A DNA stretch of 64,000 nt from Candidatus Margulisiibacteriota bacterium (GTDB lineage: Bacteria; Margulisbacteria; WOR-1; JAHJIW01), in assembly GCA_018823125.1 (NCBI GenBank), contig JAHJIW010000017.1:62001-126000 (forward strand), written 5' to 3'. The notes beneath the pieces were generated by a model, which saw only the letters and a program-made list of their open reading frames with translations, did no database searches and was not told where the DNA came from. Position numbers and translations under genes: made by a program. Numbering within the stretch: position 1 is the first letter of the stretch; each line of letters starts with the position of its first letter. Of the stretch, positions 33,901-42,058 are shown piece by piece.

Positions 33901-34474
33901 TTTTCACCCACTGTTTTAAGCCAGGCTTGTCAAATAACGAAAGAAAAAAGTTAAGCCGCGGCCAACTGATCCCTTTCAGCTGTAATCGGTCATTTAACTT
34001 TTTCTTCTTTAAAAAAACAAAATAAAGATAATCGGCCAACGCTTTTTCTTTTTCTGCAAACAGCACCATTTCACTTTCAATTTCAGTCAGCCGGTAACCG
34101 GTAAAAGCTTTTTTCTTTATTTTATGGTACTTAAACCTGTTTTTTACTGCGACAAACTCTCTGGTAACCTTTGTAGTGGCACTGGTAAGCGTATAAACCG
34201 TTTCGGGGATTAGGCGATAAAAAGAAAGCGCGGTTTCAAACGAAACATACGAAGGCTCATATAACCGGTTAGCGATTAAAAAAAGTGAAGGACAACTGGT
34301 TTTTAAAACATACAACCCGCCCTTAAGCCTGACGAGTACTCCCCTTTTGGTATACCTCTCTAATAGTTTTTGCGCCGCTATCTTTGAAATCCCAAGCAGA
34401 CGTCTAAACTCCAATTTGGAGAAGACCTTAAGCCCGCTTTGGTTTAGTTTTTGCTGCACTTCAATTAGTTTCAT
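33878..34474 (-). CDS. abiEi: AbiEi-type antitoxin/regulator
   Basis: 198 aa with an N-terminal winged helix (about 15-60: FSKLEFRRLLGISKIAAQKLLERYTKRGVL) followed by the AbiEi C-terminal domain (EPSYVSFETALSFYRLIPE). This antitoxin normally represses its own promoter. A palindrome CTACCATAAATGGTAG lies 5 bases before the ATG and overlaps the -10 box. The leader is at most a few bases, so translation is probably leaderless. Confidence 0.9.
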   Translation of the reverse strand: MKLIEVQQKLNQSGLKVFSKLEFRRLLGISKIAAQKLLERYTKRGVLVRLKGGLYVLKTSCPSLFLIANRLYEPSYVSFETALSFYRLIPETVYTLTSATTKVTREFVAVKNRFKYHKIKKKAFTGYRLTEIESEMVLFAEKEKALADYLYFVFLKKKKLNDRLQLKGISWPRLNFFLSLFDKPGLKQWVKNAFRKTA

Positions 34475-34478
34475 TTTT

Positions 34479-34494
34479 CTACCATAAATGGTAG
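34479..34494 (-). promoter_or_regulatory. Operator and -10 box of abiE operon
   Basis: CTACCAT-AA-ATGGTAG on the plus strand, perfect 7-base arms. On the minus strand TTGACA, 17 bases, then TACCAT: the -10 box forms half of the palindrome, so a bound AbiEi would block the promoter. Confidence 0.75.
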
Positions 34495-34619
34495 ATTATT
34501 GAAATAGCATTGTCAAGTAAAAATTATCCGATATGCGTGGTTTTTTGGGGATTAAAGGTTCGCAGGTTTTGACGAGGTAGAATTTACTAAGGCTTCATTG
34601 AGTCCAAATTAATACCAAT

Positions 34620-35249
34620 TTACTGGCATCCACCGTAGATTAAGTATGCTTTGCCGGCGTCGTTGCCGCCGTCATCGTTTTTAGGAACTCCGATTAAAAT
34701 GTCATCATACCCATCTCCATCAACATCCAATGCGCCAGAAATGGCACGGCCAGAAAAGTCGCCTGGGTTACCAATAAATGAAGCGTCTGCAATATTTACA
34801 TTAATATCGCCTAATACAGGACCATAAAACAAATATGTTATACCTGCCACAGATCCTCCCGTTTCATCTAAATATGCTCCAACTAAAACATCATCGTATC
34901 CATCTCCATTGACATCTCCTGCAGTAGCAACTGCATCGCCGGTTTGATCATTACTGCCTCCAATAAAAGAAGCGTCCGCACCAATTAAATCCATGTGAAC
35001 ATAAATTGGGCCCAAAATTATGTAAGCTTTACCTGCCGTAGTCCCTCCGTCATTGTTCCCAAAAGCCCCAATTAAAATATCATCATACCCATCCCCATTC
35101 ACATCTCCTCCCCCTGAAACAGAGAATCCAGAGTAATCACCATTATTTTCCCCAATAAAAAACGCGTCCGCACTACTTAGATTCTGATTACCCAATACGG
35201 GAGAATAAAATACGTATGTCTTGCCGGCATCCTGCCCCCCCATCATCAT
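34620..35249 (-). CDS. FG-GAP repeat protein, 3' half of frameshifted gene
   Basis: Downstream half (209 aa) of the gene that starts at 36741. It continues the FG-GAP (integrin alpha-like) repeats in another frame. Repeats of the form DVNGDGYDDILIGA ... GKAYIILGP occur about every 60 residues; each has a calcium-binding D-x-N-G-D-G loop. The change of frame coincides with a run of seven G (minus strand) at 35241-35235: with six, the two frames would join as GNDDGG-QDAGK. It has no promoter or ribosome-binding site of its own. It ends IYGGCQ, without a sorting tail. Confidence 0.8.
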   Translation of the reverse strand: MMMGGQDAGKTYVFYSPVLGNQNLSSADAFFIGENNGDYSGFSVSGGGDVNGDGYDDILIGAFGNNDGGTTAGKAYIILGPIYVHMDLIGADASFIGGSNDQTGDAVATAGDVNGDGYDDVLVGAYLDETGGSVAGITYLFYGPVLGDINVNIADASFIGNPGDFSGRAISGALDVDGDGYDDILIGVPKNDDGGNDAGKAYLIYGGCQ

Positions 35250-36741
35250 TCCCTTTTGCCCCTACCAAAACATCATCATATCCATCTCCATTTATATCTC
35301 CTGTAGAAACAGAAGATCCAGCATCATCCTCAGCATTTTCCCCAATTAATGAAACCTCTGCAGCATCAAGTTCCATGGTACCAGCAACTAGATTGTAAAA
35401 CACGTATGCCTTTCCAGCCCGGTATCCCCCCTCGTCATTAAAAGGGGCGCCGATTAAAATGTCATCATATCCATCTCCATTCATATCTCCATTTATGTTT
35501 GGCAGTAGACCAGCGTTATCGTCTTCGTCTTCACCAATAAAAGAAGTTGTTGCAAAACTTAAGTTATACTGACCTAAAAGCTCGTTCACCAGATCTTGGC
35601 CATCACAATCTTGATCTATCCAATCACATTCAATTTCTGAGGCACCCGGATAAATCAAATTATTATTATCATCACAATCATCACACTCTATAAAATATCC
35701 ATCACCATCAGCGTCCGTTTCATATATCCCGTCACAGTTATCATCAATTCCGTTGCACCAATCTTCCGTCATTCCCGGATTAATATAATATTCGTTATCA
35801 TCACATTCCTCACAAGCTAAATATCCATCGTTATCATTATCTACTTCTTCCGCAGGAATTGTTCCATCACAATCGTTATCTAATCCATCGCATAACTCTG
35901 GGGCACCTGGATAAGCCAGGCAATCCGTATCGTCACAATCTTCACAAGCGAGGTGTCCATCCCCATCATCATCTACTTCTCCAGCAGGAATTGCTCCATC
36001 ACAATCATTGTCAATACCATCACAAAGTTCATCTGCGTCGGGATATGTAAGCGCGTAATTATCATCACATTCCTCACAAGCCAAGTATCCATCGCCGTCA
36101 CAATCAAATTCATCAGCTGGAATTACACCATCACAATCATTATCAATTTCATCACATAGTTCTTCCGCTCCAGGATATGTAAATGCGTAGGTATCATCAC
36201 ATTCTTCGCAGGCAAGAAAACCATCCCCATCGCTATCATTTTCATGTATGCCATCACAATCATTATCTAACCCATCACAAAGCTCTTCTGCCCCAGGATA
36301 AGTATTTGCATCACCATCATCACAATCATCACAAACCGTATATCCGTCTCCATCATTATCTGGAGTGTAGTCTACTCCGTCGCAGTCTTGATCTATTCCA
36401 TCACATTCAATTTCTGGTGCCCCAGGATAAACTGAATCATTATTATCATCACAATCCTGGGTTTCGCTATAACAAGTACTATAGCCATCGTTATCCTCAT
36501 CCGGTATGTAATCTTTACCATCTCCATCCTGGTCTATTCCATCACAAGGGATTTCTTCTTTAGCTCCAGGATCCACACAGCCAACCAAAAAAGAAATTCC
36601 TCCCGGAGAACTATTAAATACAATTGGCTCCCCAGCAGGCTTTGCGCTTTCACGAATAACATATTTTGTTCTGTTTCCAATGTTTCTGGCTTTGGAAACA
36701 GTATTTGATATTGCAAGTTTTACATTATCAACAACACTCAT
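35188..36741 (-). CDS. MopE-type metal-binding / FG-GAP repeat surface protein, 5' half
   Basis: 517 aa up to the frameshift; about 707 aa if joined. Residues about 65-385 are roughly seven MopE-type repeats, each with CD-x-[ILW]-D-x-DCDG followed by DGDGY and CDDCDD-like acidic clusters and a YPGA block. They are rich in Cys and Asp and probably bind calcium or copper. FG-GAP repeats follow. The N-terminus lacks a classical signal: a polar 45-residue leader then GGISFLVGC. The leader motif YVIRESAK resembles YMVREMAR in the 43993 gene. A sigma-28-type promoter and a leader terminator hairpin precede the ATG. Confidence 0.85.
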   Translation of the reverse strand: MSVVDNVKLAISNTVSKARNIGNRTKYVIRESAKPAGEPIVFNSSPGGISFLVGCVDPGAKEEIPCDGIDQDGDGKDYIPDEDNDGYSTCYSETQDCDDNNDSVYPGAPEIECDGIDQDCDGVDYTPDNDGDGYTVCDDCDDGDANTYPGAEELCDGLDNDCDGIHENDSDGDGFLACEECDDTYAFTYPGAEELCDEIDNDCDGVIPADEFDCDGDGYLACEECDDNYALTYPDADELCDGIDNDCDGAIPAGEVDDDGDGHLACEDCDDTDCLAYPGAPELCDGLDNDCDGTIPAEEVDNDNDGYLACEECDDNEYYINPGMTEDWCNGIDDNCDGIYETDADGDGYFIECDDCDDNNNLIYPGASEIECDWIDQDCDGQDLVNELLGQYNLSFATTSFIGEDEDDNAGLLPNINGDMNGDGYDDILIGAPFNDEGGYRAGKAYVFYNLVAGTMELDAAEVSLIGENAEDDAGSSVSTGDINGDGYDDVLVGAKGNDDGGAGCRQDIRILFSRIG

Positions 36742-36757
36742 TTTTTACCTCTCCAAC

Positions 36758-36792
36758 AAAAAAAGAGACAGGTGAACATCTCACGTGTCTCT
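36758..36792 (-). terminator. Intrinsic terminator (attenuator) in 5' leader
   Basis: Minus strand: AGAGACACGTGA (from 36792), 5-base loop, TCACCTGTCTCT, 11 of 12 pairs, followed by T7 (36764-36758). It lies between the sigma-28-type promoter and the ATG at 36741, so it would stop transcription before the gene unless relieved. Confidence 0.8.
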
Positions 36793-36801
36793 TCTATATA
36801 T

Positions 36802-36829
36802 TTTTCGTTAAAACTTAATAAAAATCTCA
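36802..36829 (-). promoter_or_regulatory. Sigma-28-type promoter, copy 9 (MopE/FG-GAP gene)
   Basis: Minus strand TGAGATTT (36829-36822), 12 bases, AACGAAAA (36809-36802). Confidence 0.72.
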
Positions 36830-36877
36830 GTTTTTAGAAAGGTTTTTTTGGCGAGGAGGGTGTTTTTTACAGATTAA

Positions 36878-38812
36878 TTATCTTGCTGCTAACTCCCGAT
36901 AACAATACGGCACTGAGGTTGTGCCTTTTTTCGTTTCCTGCTCAAATCCGGTTACCCAGGACATTAACTCTTTAATTTTCGCACCCGCAAATTTAGTTTT
37001 CGAAAGCATGGTTACCGCTTCAGCGCGGGATAAGCTGTCTTTAGGCCCCAATCTGGAGAAAGTAATGTACTCCAGCATTCCTGAATTTTTAGCGGCTAAG
37101 ATATACTGTGCGGCCCAGTGTTTCTCGCTGACATCATCAAAAGGTTTAATCGCTACCTCAGCTTCGAGCGGCAATCCGTCAACCCGGGCCAATACGGCAA
37201 TCCCTTCGGCCTTAGATATCTTACGATCCGGCTTAAAAGTACCATCCGGATAACCAAGGACATACCCAGCTTTTAGTGCGGTTTCAACATAGGCGCTGGC
37301 CCAGTGATCGGTTGGCACATCGGTAAAAATCTTTGTTCCGGAATCAACTATTTCCAGCCCGTTAGCCCTAACTAAAAGGGTTGCTAATTCAGCGCGGGTT
37401 AATGCTCTTTCGGGCTTAAAGGTTCCATCCGGGTAGCCCTGAATTAATCCTACGGTTCCGGTTTGTTCAATCGGGCTTTTTGCCCAGTATCCTTCGCCCA
37501 CGTCCATGTATGAAGTTAGTCGTATGATTCTTCTTTCAGCAGTAGCTACAACTTCGTCTTTTCTTAGGTCTTTAGCTTCGATCACAATTAACTTTTTACC
37601 TAATTTTTCGATTGGGAGCGTAACCGTAAAATTACCTTCTTCGTCTAACGGAGCGCTTACCCCGTTAACCGCTACGTCGGTTTGTTTATAATCAGCATTT
37701 AAAACTTTTCCGGTTACTTCCACTTCTTCTAAGTGGGTAACCATTTTATCCGCTGGATTTTTGATCGCTACGCTAATCGGCTCACTAGCGGTTTTAATTT
37801 CTTCTCCAACATATGAAAGTGAGAAGAAGTGGGTAGCATCATCGGCCACATCCGCATAAGGATGGTAAGCATAATCAAAAGCAATTCCAGCCATCCTAAC
37901 TCCAATACCCGCGGTAGGATTACTAATCGTTCCCGTAGGAGATGGATCTTGATCCATTCCAACCCTAAGCGCTAAGGCCGGTGACAGCCAGTATTCTGCT
38001 CCAACGTGATACGTAGAGCTTACGTCTTTTTGTAAGTTTGGATAATCAAAGTCGAATTCAATATTTAATTCCTGATTGCTTTCGGAAATAGCTTTATCTT
38101 TATCTCCTAAAACATTTAATCTTAGCCCCGCTTTAGTAGATGAAGAAATTCCTTCCTGGATTCCGGTATCTCTAGTAATTACACCGCCGGCTGAAAACGG
38201 CAATGCGTTTTGAACCGCAATACCAACTGTGGCCCATGAAGTTGGATTAAATAAAACACCGACGTCTAGATCAAAACCAGATCCAGCGCCAGCCTCAACA
38301 CTAGGTGAGCCTGACCCACCACTGGAGTAATACTTAAGCGCTCCACCAACTCTTAATCCTTCAATTCCACCTAATGCGCCAAAGTCGGTACCGTAAGACA
38401 ACATTAATACGTTGTTGTTCCAGCTGCCATTACCGGTTAAGTTTCCGCCAGCATCATATAAATCGATATCTGAAACACCAGAAGAAACTAAACCAATACC
38501 AAAAGCCGAAGATCCGTCCGGACTTGGATAAATTCCACCTAAAACCAGGTAGTTAACATCCGAAAGTAATGAAGTGTACATACTAGTAAGTTTTACCGTT
38601 TTAACGTTGCCTAATCCAGCCGGGTTGAAGAATATAGTTTCGGCACCTTCTCCGTAAGCGACGTAGGCTTTACCCATGCCGAGCGGTCTCGCCCCTACCC
38701 CAATGTAAGTTGGGTCAATGGCGCCCACTGCAAAAACGGGTGCAGCAATTAACAGGCAAAATATAATTGCCGCTAAAATAACTTTATTAAGTTTTAAGCT
38801 TAAGCTTCTCAT
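36878..38812 (-). CDS. PorV/UPF0164-type outer-membrane barrel with three SLH domains
   Basis: 644 aa. Signal peptide (LNKVILAAIIFCLLIAAPVFA, cut near residue 29), then the PorV/PorQ block GVGARPLGMGKAYVAYGEGAETIFFNPAGLG and about 300 residues of alternating beta strands. After a short Ig-like segment (about 345-425), three SLH domains follow (YWAKSPIEQ..., HWASAYVETALK..., HWAAQYILAAK...), each with GYPDGTFKP or a variant. The SLH part would bind cell-wall polymer, the barrel sits in the outer membrane. PorV in T9SS shuttles substrates. It is 2 bases after the IPT protein gene and co-transcribed with it. Confidence 0.85.
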   Translation of the reverse strand: MRSLSLKLNKVILAAIIFCLLIAAPVFAVGAIDPTYIGVGARPLGMGKAYVAYGEGAETIFFNPAGLGNVKTVKLTSMYTSLLSDVNYLVLGGIYPSPDGSSAFGIGLVSSGVSDIDLYDAGGNLTGNGSWNNNVLMLSYGTDFGALGGIEGLRVGGALKYYSSGGSGSPSVEAGAGSGFDLDVGVLFNPTSWATVGIAVQNALPFSAGGVITRDTGIQEGISSSTKAGLRLNVLGDKDKAISESNQELNIEFDFDYPNLQKDVSSTYHVGAEYWLSPALALRVGMDQDPSPTGTISNPTAGIGVRMAGIAFDYAYHPYADVADDATHFFSLSYVGEEIKTASEPISVAIKNPADKMVTHLEEVEVTGKVLNADYKQTDVAVNGVSAPLDEEGNFTVTLPIEKLGKKLIVIEAKDLRKDEVVATAERRIIRLTSYMDVGEGYWAKSPIEQTGTVGLIQGYPDGTFKPERALTRAELATLLVRANGLEIVDSGTKIFTDVPTDHWASAYVETALKAGYVLGYPDGTFKPDRKISKAEGIAVLARVDGLPLEAEVAIKPFDDVSEKHWAAQYILAAKNSGMLEYITFSRLGPKDSLSRAEAVTMLSKTKFAGAKIKELMSWVTGFEQETKKGTTSVPYCYRELAAR

Positions 38813-38814
38813 AA

Positions 38815-41800
38815 TTAGTTCCTCTTAATCACCAGGATCTTGCCTTTGAAAAGCAGTTCCTTGGTGTCAGAACGGATGATTCTTACTAAATAGACGCCAT
38901 CGCCAGCTACTAAGCCGGTATAGTCTCTACCGTTCCATTCAATTTCAGACGTACCAATTGGTAAAACTCGGGCAGTTTCCTGGTAAACCATGCGGCCTAC
39001 CATATCGTATAGATAAAGATCTACTGCCGTCATTTCAGTTACGCTAACCTGAATCTTTACCGAACCAGCTAACGGGTTAAACGGATTTGGATAAACCTTA
39101 GCTTTAGTTGCCATTGCAATAACCGCAAACGGAGTAGCTGTGCTAAACTCATCAATTCCTAAGGTAGTGTCTTTACGATAAACCTGAAGATCATAGGTGC
39201 CGTAAGCAAAGGTTTCGGGCAAAGTAAATACAATTTGCGTATCACTCCATGCAGTAATTACCGCTCCAACTGAAGTACCATCCAGCTGAACTTCTGAATC
39301 CATTTGGGTATTGCCAAAATTGTATCCGTTAATAGTAACTACGCTGCCAACTACTGCCTGCGTCGGATTAACCGATGTAATTACCGGTGTGTTTGCAGTT
39401 ACAACCGTAGATTCACTGGTGGCGATAATGTAATCAACGTAGTGATAATTAGCTGAAGTTGACGTGGTAACATAAATTAATTGATATTGACCAATTACTT
39501 TACTAAAAACGCCGTCTCCGGTTGCTCCAAACACATTAAGGGTAAAATCATCTAACGATACGGTTACTTCTTGCCAATCAGTTCCGGATAATGGAATGGC
39601 CGGTGAAGACCAGGCTTCACCGTCATCTGCATCTAACAGATCAATACGAACACTATTAGCCGACCCATCACCTTTAACCATTAATTTAATTACATCTGCA
39701 GAAGAAATATCTAAGCTGCTACTCAAAACGCCCCCGATACCGCCACCCCAGTCTCCTGGTCCAGTATTTTGGTAGGTGTATAGTATTTCAATTGCATTAG
39801 AACCTTCGTATACGGTTGCGCCTTGAATGCTATAAGTCGGCTGACTGGTTCCTGCATCAAATGCATAGTAAGAAGCAGGGTCAACCAAGGTACCTTCATA
39901 GTCGTCGATAATTAATGCGGTTGCCTCTGGCGTGGTAATTGGTCCAGGGCCGGTTCCGGCAACAATGGTAATAGTATCTGTTCCACTGTTACCAAGACTA
40001 TCTCTAACTTCTACGCTTTGTAACCCTTCCGCAACGCCACTAGGAACAATAATTCCTAGATAGAAATCATTTTGCGATGCTGATGGTTCAAAAGCAGCTA
40101 AAACTCCTCCGATATAAACCGTACTGGTAGATCCACCTAAGTTTGTTCCGTGAATTCCTAAATAGTCACCAACGCGGGCTTCGGTAGTAATTGCCGGAAC
40201 AGCATTTTCAAAGTGATCAATATTTGGAGAAGTTGCCCCGGTTGCAGGAGTCGCATTATCAGTTGCATTTATAGTTTCGGTATTATAGTGTCCGGCGTCG
40301 TCATAAGTGTATGCACGGTAGTAATAAGTAGTTCCGTTAGTTAAGCCGGTATCGGTAGAGGAGGCGCCGCTTCCTTTATAAATTACATGTACTCCAGTAG
40401 TAGGCTCATCCCCTACACTATAAGAAGTATTTTCGTCCGTTGGTATCCATGAAATCGAAGCATCACTTCTTACAATCATTACTCCGCTAAAAGCATCTTC
40501 ACTTGGATTAGTCCAGGCTAAAGAATTTTCACCGTCTCCAGCAGTTGCGTTAAAGTAGTACAGCTGGCTTGGAGGTAAAATTGTATAAGAGCTCCAGCTA
40601 TCAGAACCATCTACGGTCGTAACTACAATATCTCCGCTTTTTACCCCTTGATCTAAATGTATTCCTATTGTGGTAGAGCTATACCATTCATACCCAGGAT
40701 CGCCAGGAGAAAGAGAAAACCCACCAACGCTAACCGAAACTAAATCTACATCGGTTGCACCAAAATAGGTTCCGTCAAGTTGGACGTAGCTACCAACCTT
40801 ACCTTCCGTGGTAGCTGCGCCGGTGTAGTCTTTTACCGTACTGATAACTGGAGGGTTTGAAGGACCGCCGCCGCCAGAAATTTCAAAATCTTCAAAGGTA
40901 ACCGTGTTGCCATCTGCGTTAGTTAATAGAATATCTACCAGACCGTAATAAGTCCATCCGTCAGCTACAGAAGGAATTTCTAAAGTAATATGGGCTACTT
41001 CGTTCTCCGCATATTCATTAGTTACCCACCAGCCGGTTCCAATATATGCATCTCCGGGGATAAAACTAGGCCAAACCAGGTATGCTGGATCACCAAGGTG
41101 ACCATCTTCATACATATCTAATTGTCTGGATCCGCCGGTTCCGTCAAATCCTACACCTTTTATATAAATAGTATCCTCGGGACCAGCTTGCGTAGTTGGA
41201 TTACCACTCGGATACGCATCATAAATATCAGTAATTAAAAGTTGTAAATTTAAAGCCGTATACTCAATGTCTCGGTTGTAATTTGGCGTTCCGTCATGAA
41301 TAAAAGTCTGATAGTAATACATATATCCGTCTGGTGGAGTAGATTCGTTGCAAGAAGTGCCTTGCGCATTAAAAACTACCGCGGATCCAGCCGGAGGAGA
41401 ATATGAAGAACCATCCACCGGGTAATCTCCAGCATCCAGCGGCGCGCTTTCGCTTCTAACTACTAAGATTCCACAGTTATAACCTAAAGAAGCAGTATAT
41501 CCTCCTTGATTCAATGCATCACTAACGCTCCAATTAACGGTTACGGTTGTACCATTATTAGTAAGACTATTAATCGTAACTTGCGGCGGAGGAGAAAAAT
41601 CAACGTTATAAGTAGCCGAGCCGTTATCGATTACTTGGATATCAATATTTGCTCCAACATCAATGCCTTCTGGAACATAAAATGCAATGTGATCTGCGTC
41701 CCAATACCAAAAGTTAGCGGATGGGATAGTAACTCCATTAACTATTACTCCATAGGTTCCATTATCAATTAGCGCTTCATCCGCCCCGGTAACAATCGGC

Positions 41801-42024
41801 CGAACGTCTAGATCCGTAAAACTACCCTCAATATCAACATAGGTATACATTCTTATTTCAGAAACATTAAGTGCTTTTATCGTCGCGTGGGCATAATCAT
41901 AAAGCACCGGATGAATATACGATAAGTGGTTAATCTGGGTAATACTGACCGCTAAAGAAGCGGTTTGTAAAACAAGTAAAACTAAAATTAGCGGAAATAA
42001 TATTTTAAGTAATTTTTTAATCAT
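38815..42024 (-). CDS. Secreted IPT/TIG, FnIII and carbohydrate-binding protein with FlgD/T9SS-like tail
   Basis: 1069 aa. Signal peptide (LLKILFPLILVLLVLQTASLA). It contains several IPT/TIG Ig-like domains (for example around PVITSVNPTQAVVGSVVTINGYNFG), two fibronectin-III-like segments (NGTTYYYRAYTYDDAGHY) and, near 700-850, a jelly-roll carbohydrate-binding domain (VIKLMVKGDGSANSVRIDLLD). The C-terminal 90 residues start KVYPNPFNP and contain LYDMVGRMVY and GDGVYLVRI, the FlgD-like/type A sorting-domain pattern of T9SS cargo. The next gene is PorV-like. It follows the 43993 gene by 34 bases. Confidence 0.85.
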   Translation of the reverse strand: MIKKLLKILFPLILVLLVLQTASLAVSITQINHLSYIHPVLYDYAHATIKALNVSEIRMYTYVDIEGSFTDLDVRPIVTGADEALIDNGTYGVIVNGVTIPSANFWYWDADHIAFYVPEGIDVGANIDIQVIDNGSATYNVDFSPPPQVTINSLTNNGTTVTVNWSVSDALNQGGYTASLGYNCGILVVRSESAPLDAGDYPVDGSSYSPPAGSAVVFNAQGTSCNESTPPDGYMYYYQTFIHDGTPNYNRDIEYTALNLQLLITDIYDAYPSGNPTTQAGPEDTIYIKGVGFDGTGGSRQLDMYEDGHLGDPAYLVWPSFIPGDAYIGTGWWVTNEYAENEVAHITLEIPSVADGWTYYGLVDILLTNADGNTVTFEDFEISGGGGPSNPPVISTVKDYTGAATTEGKVGSYVQLDGTYFGATDVDLVSVSVGGFSLSPGDPGYEWYSSTTIGIHLDQGVKSGDIVVTTVDGSDSWSSYTILPPSQLYYFNATAGDGENSLAWTNPSEDAFSGVMIVRSDASISWIPTDENTSYSVGDEPTTGVHVIYKGSGASSTDTGLTNGTTYYYRAYTYDDAGHYNTETINATDNATPATGATSPNIDHFENAVPAITTEARVGDYLGIHGTNLGGSTSTVYIGGVLAAFEPSASQNDFYLGIIVPSGVAEGLQSVEVRDSLGNSGTDTITIVAGTGPGPITTPEATALIIDDYEGTLVDPASYYAFDAGTSQPTYSIQGATVYEGSNAIEILYTYQNTGPGDWGGGIGGVLSSSLDISSADVIKLMVKGDGSANSVRIDLLDADDGEAWSSPAIPLSGTDWQEVTVSLDDFTLNVFGATGDGVFSKVIGQYQLIYVTTSTSANYHYVDYIIATSESTVVTANTPVITSVNPTQAVVGSVVTINGYNFGNTQMDSEVQLDGTSVGAVITAWSDTQIVFTLPETFAYGTYDLQVYRKDTTLGIDEFSTATPFAVIAMATKAKVYPNPFNPLAGSVKIQVSVTEMTAVDLYLYDMVGRMVYQETARVLPIGTSEIEWNGRDYTGLVAGDGVYLVRIIRSDTKELLFKGKILVIKRN

Positions 42025-42058
42025 AATTTATGCTTTGTAAGGTTCTCCTGACCTTTGC

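Noticed and set aside
34481..34542. A thirteenth sigma-28-type promoter (TGAAATAG near 34500 and CCGATATG near 34528, plus strand)
   Set aside because: Spacer is about 18 rather than 12 and no plus-strand gene follows.
35640..36540. CRISPR-like or tandem DNA repeats
   Set aside because: The periodicity is from the protein repeats; units are degenerate at DNA level and lack spacers.
35216..36563. Histidine-rich plus-strand frames opposite the MopE repeats
   Set aside because: They mirror the Asp/Cys repeat codons of the minus-strand gene (GAT read as ATC/CAT). No start signals.
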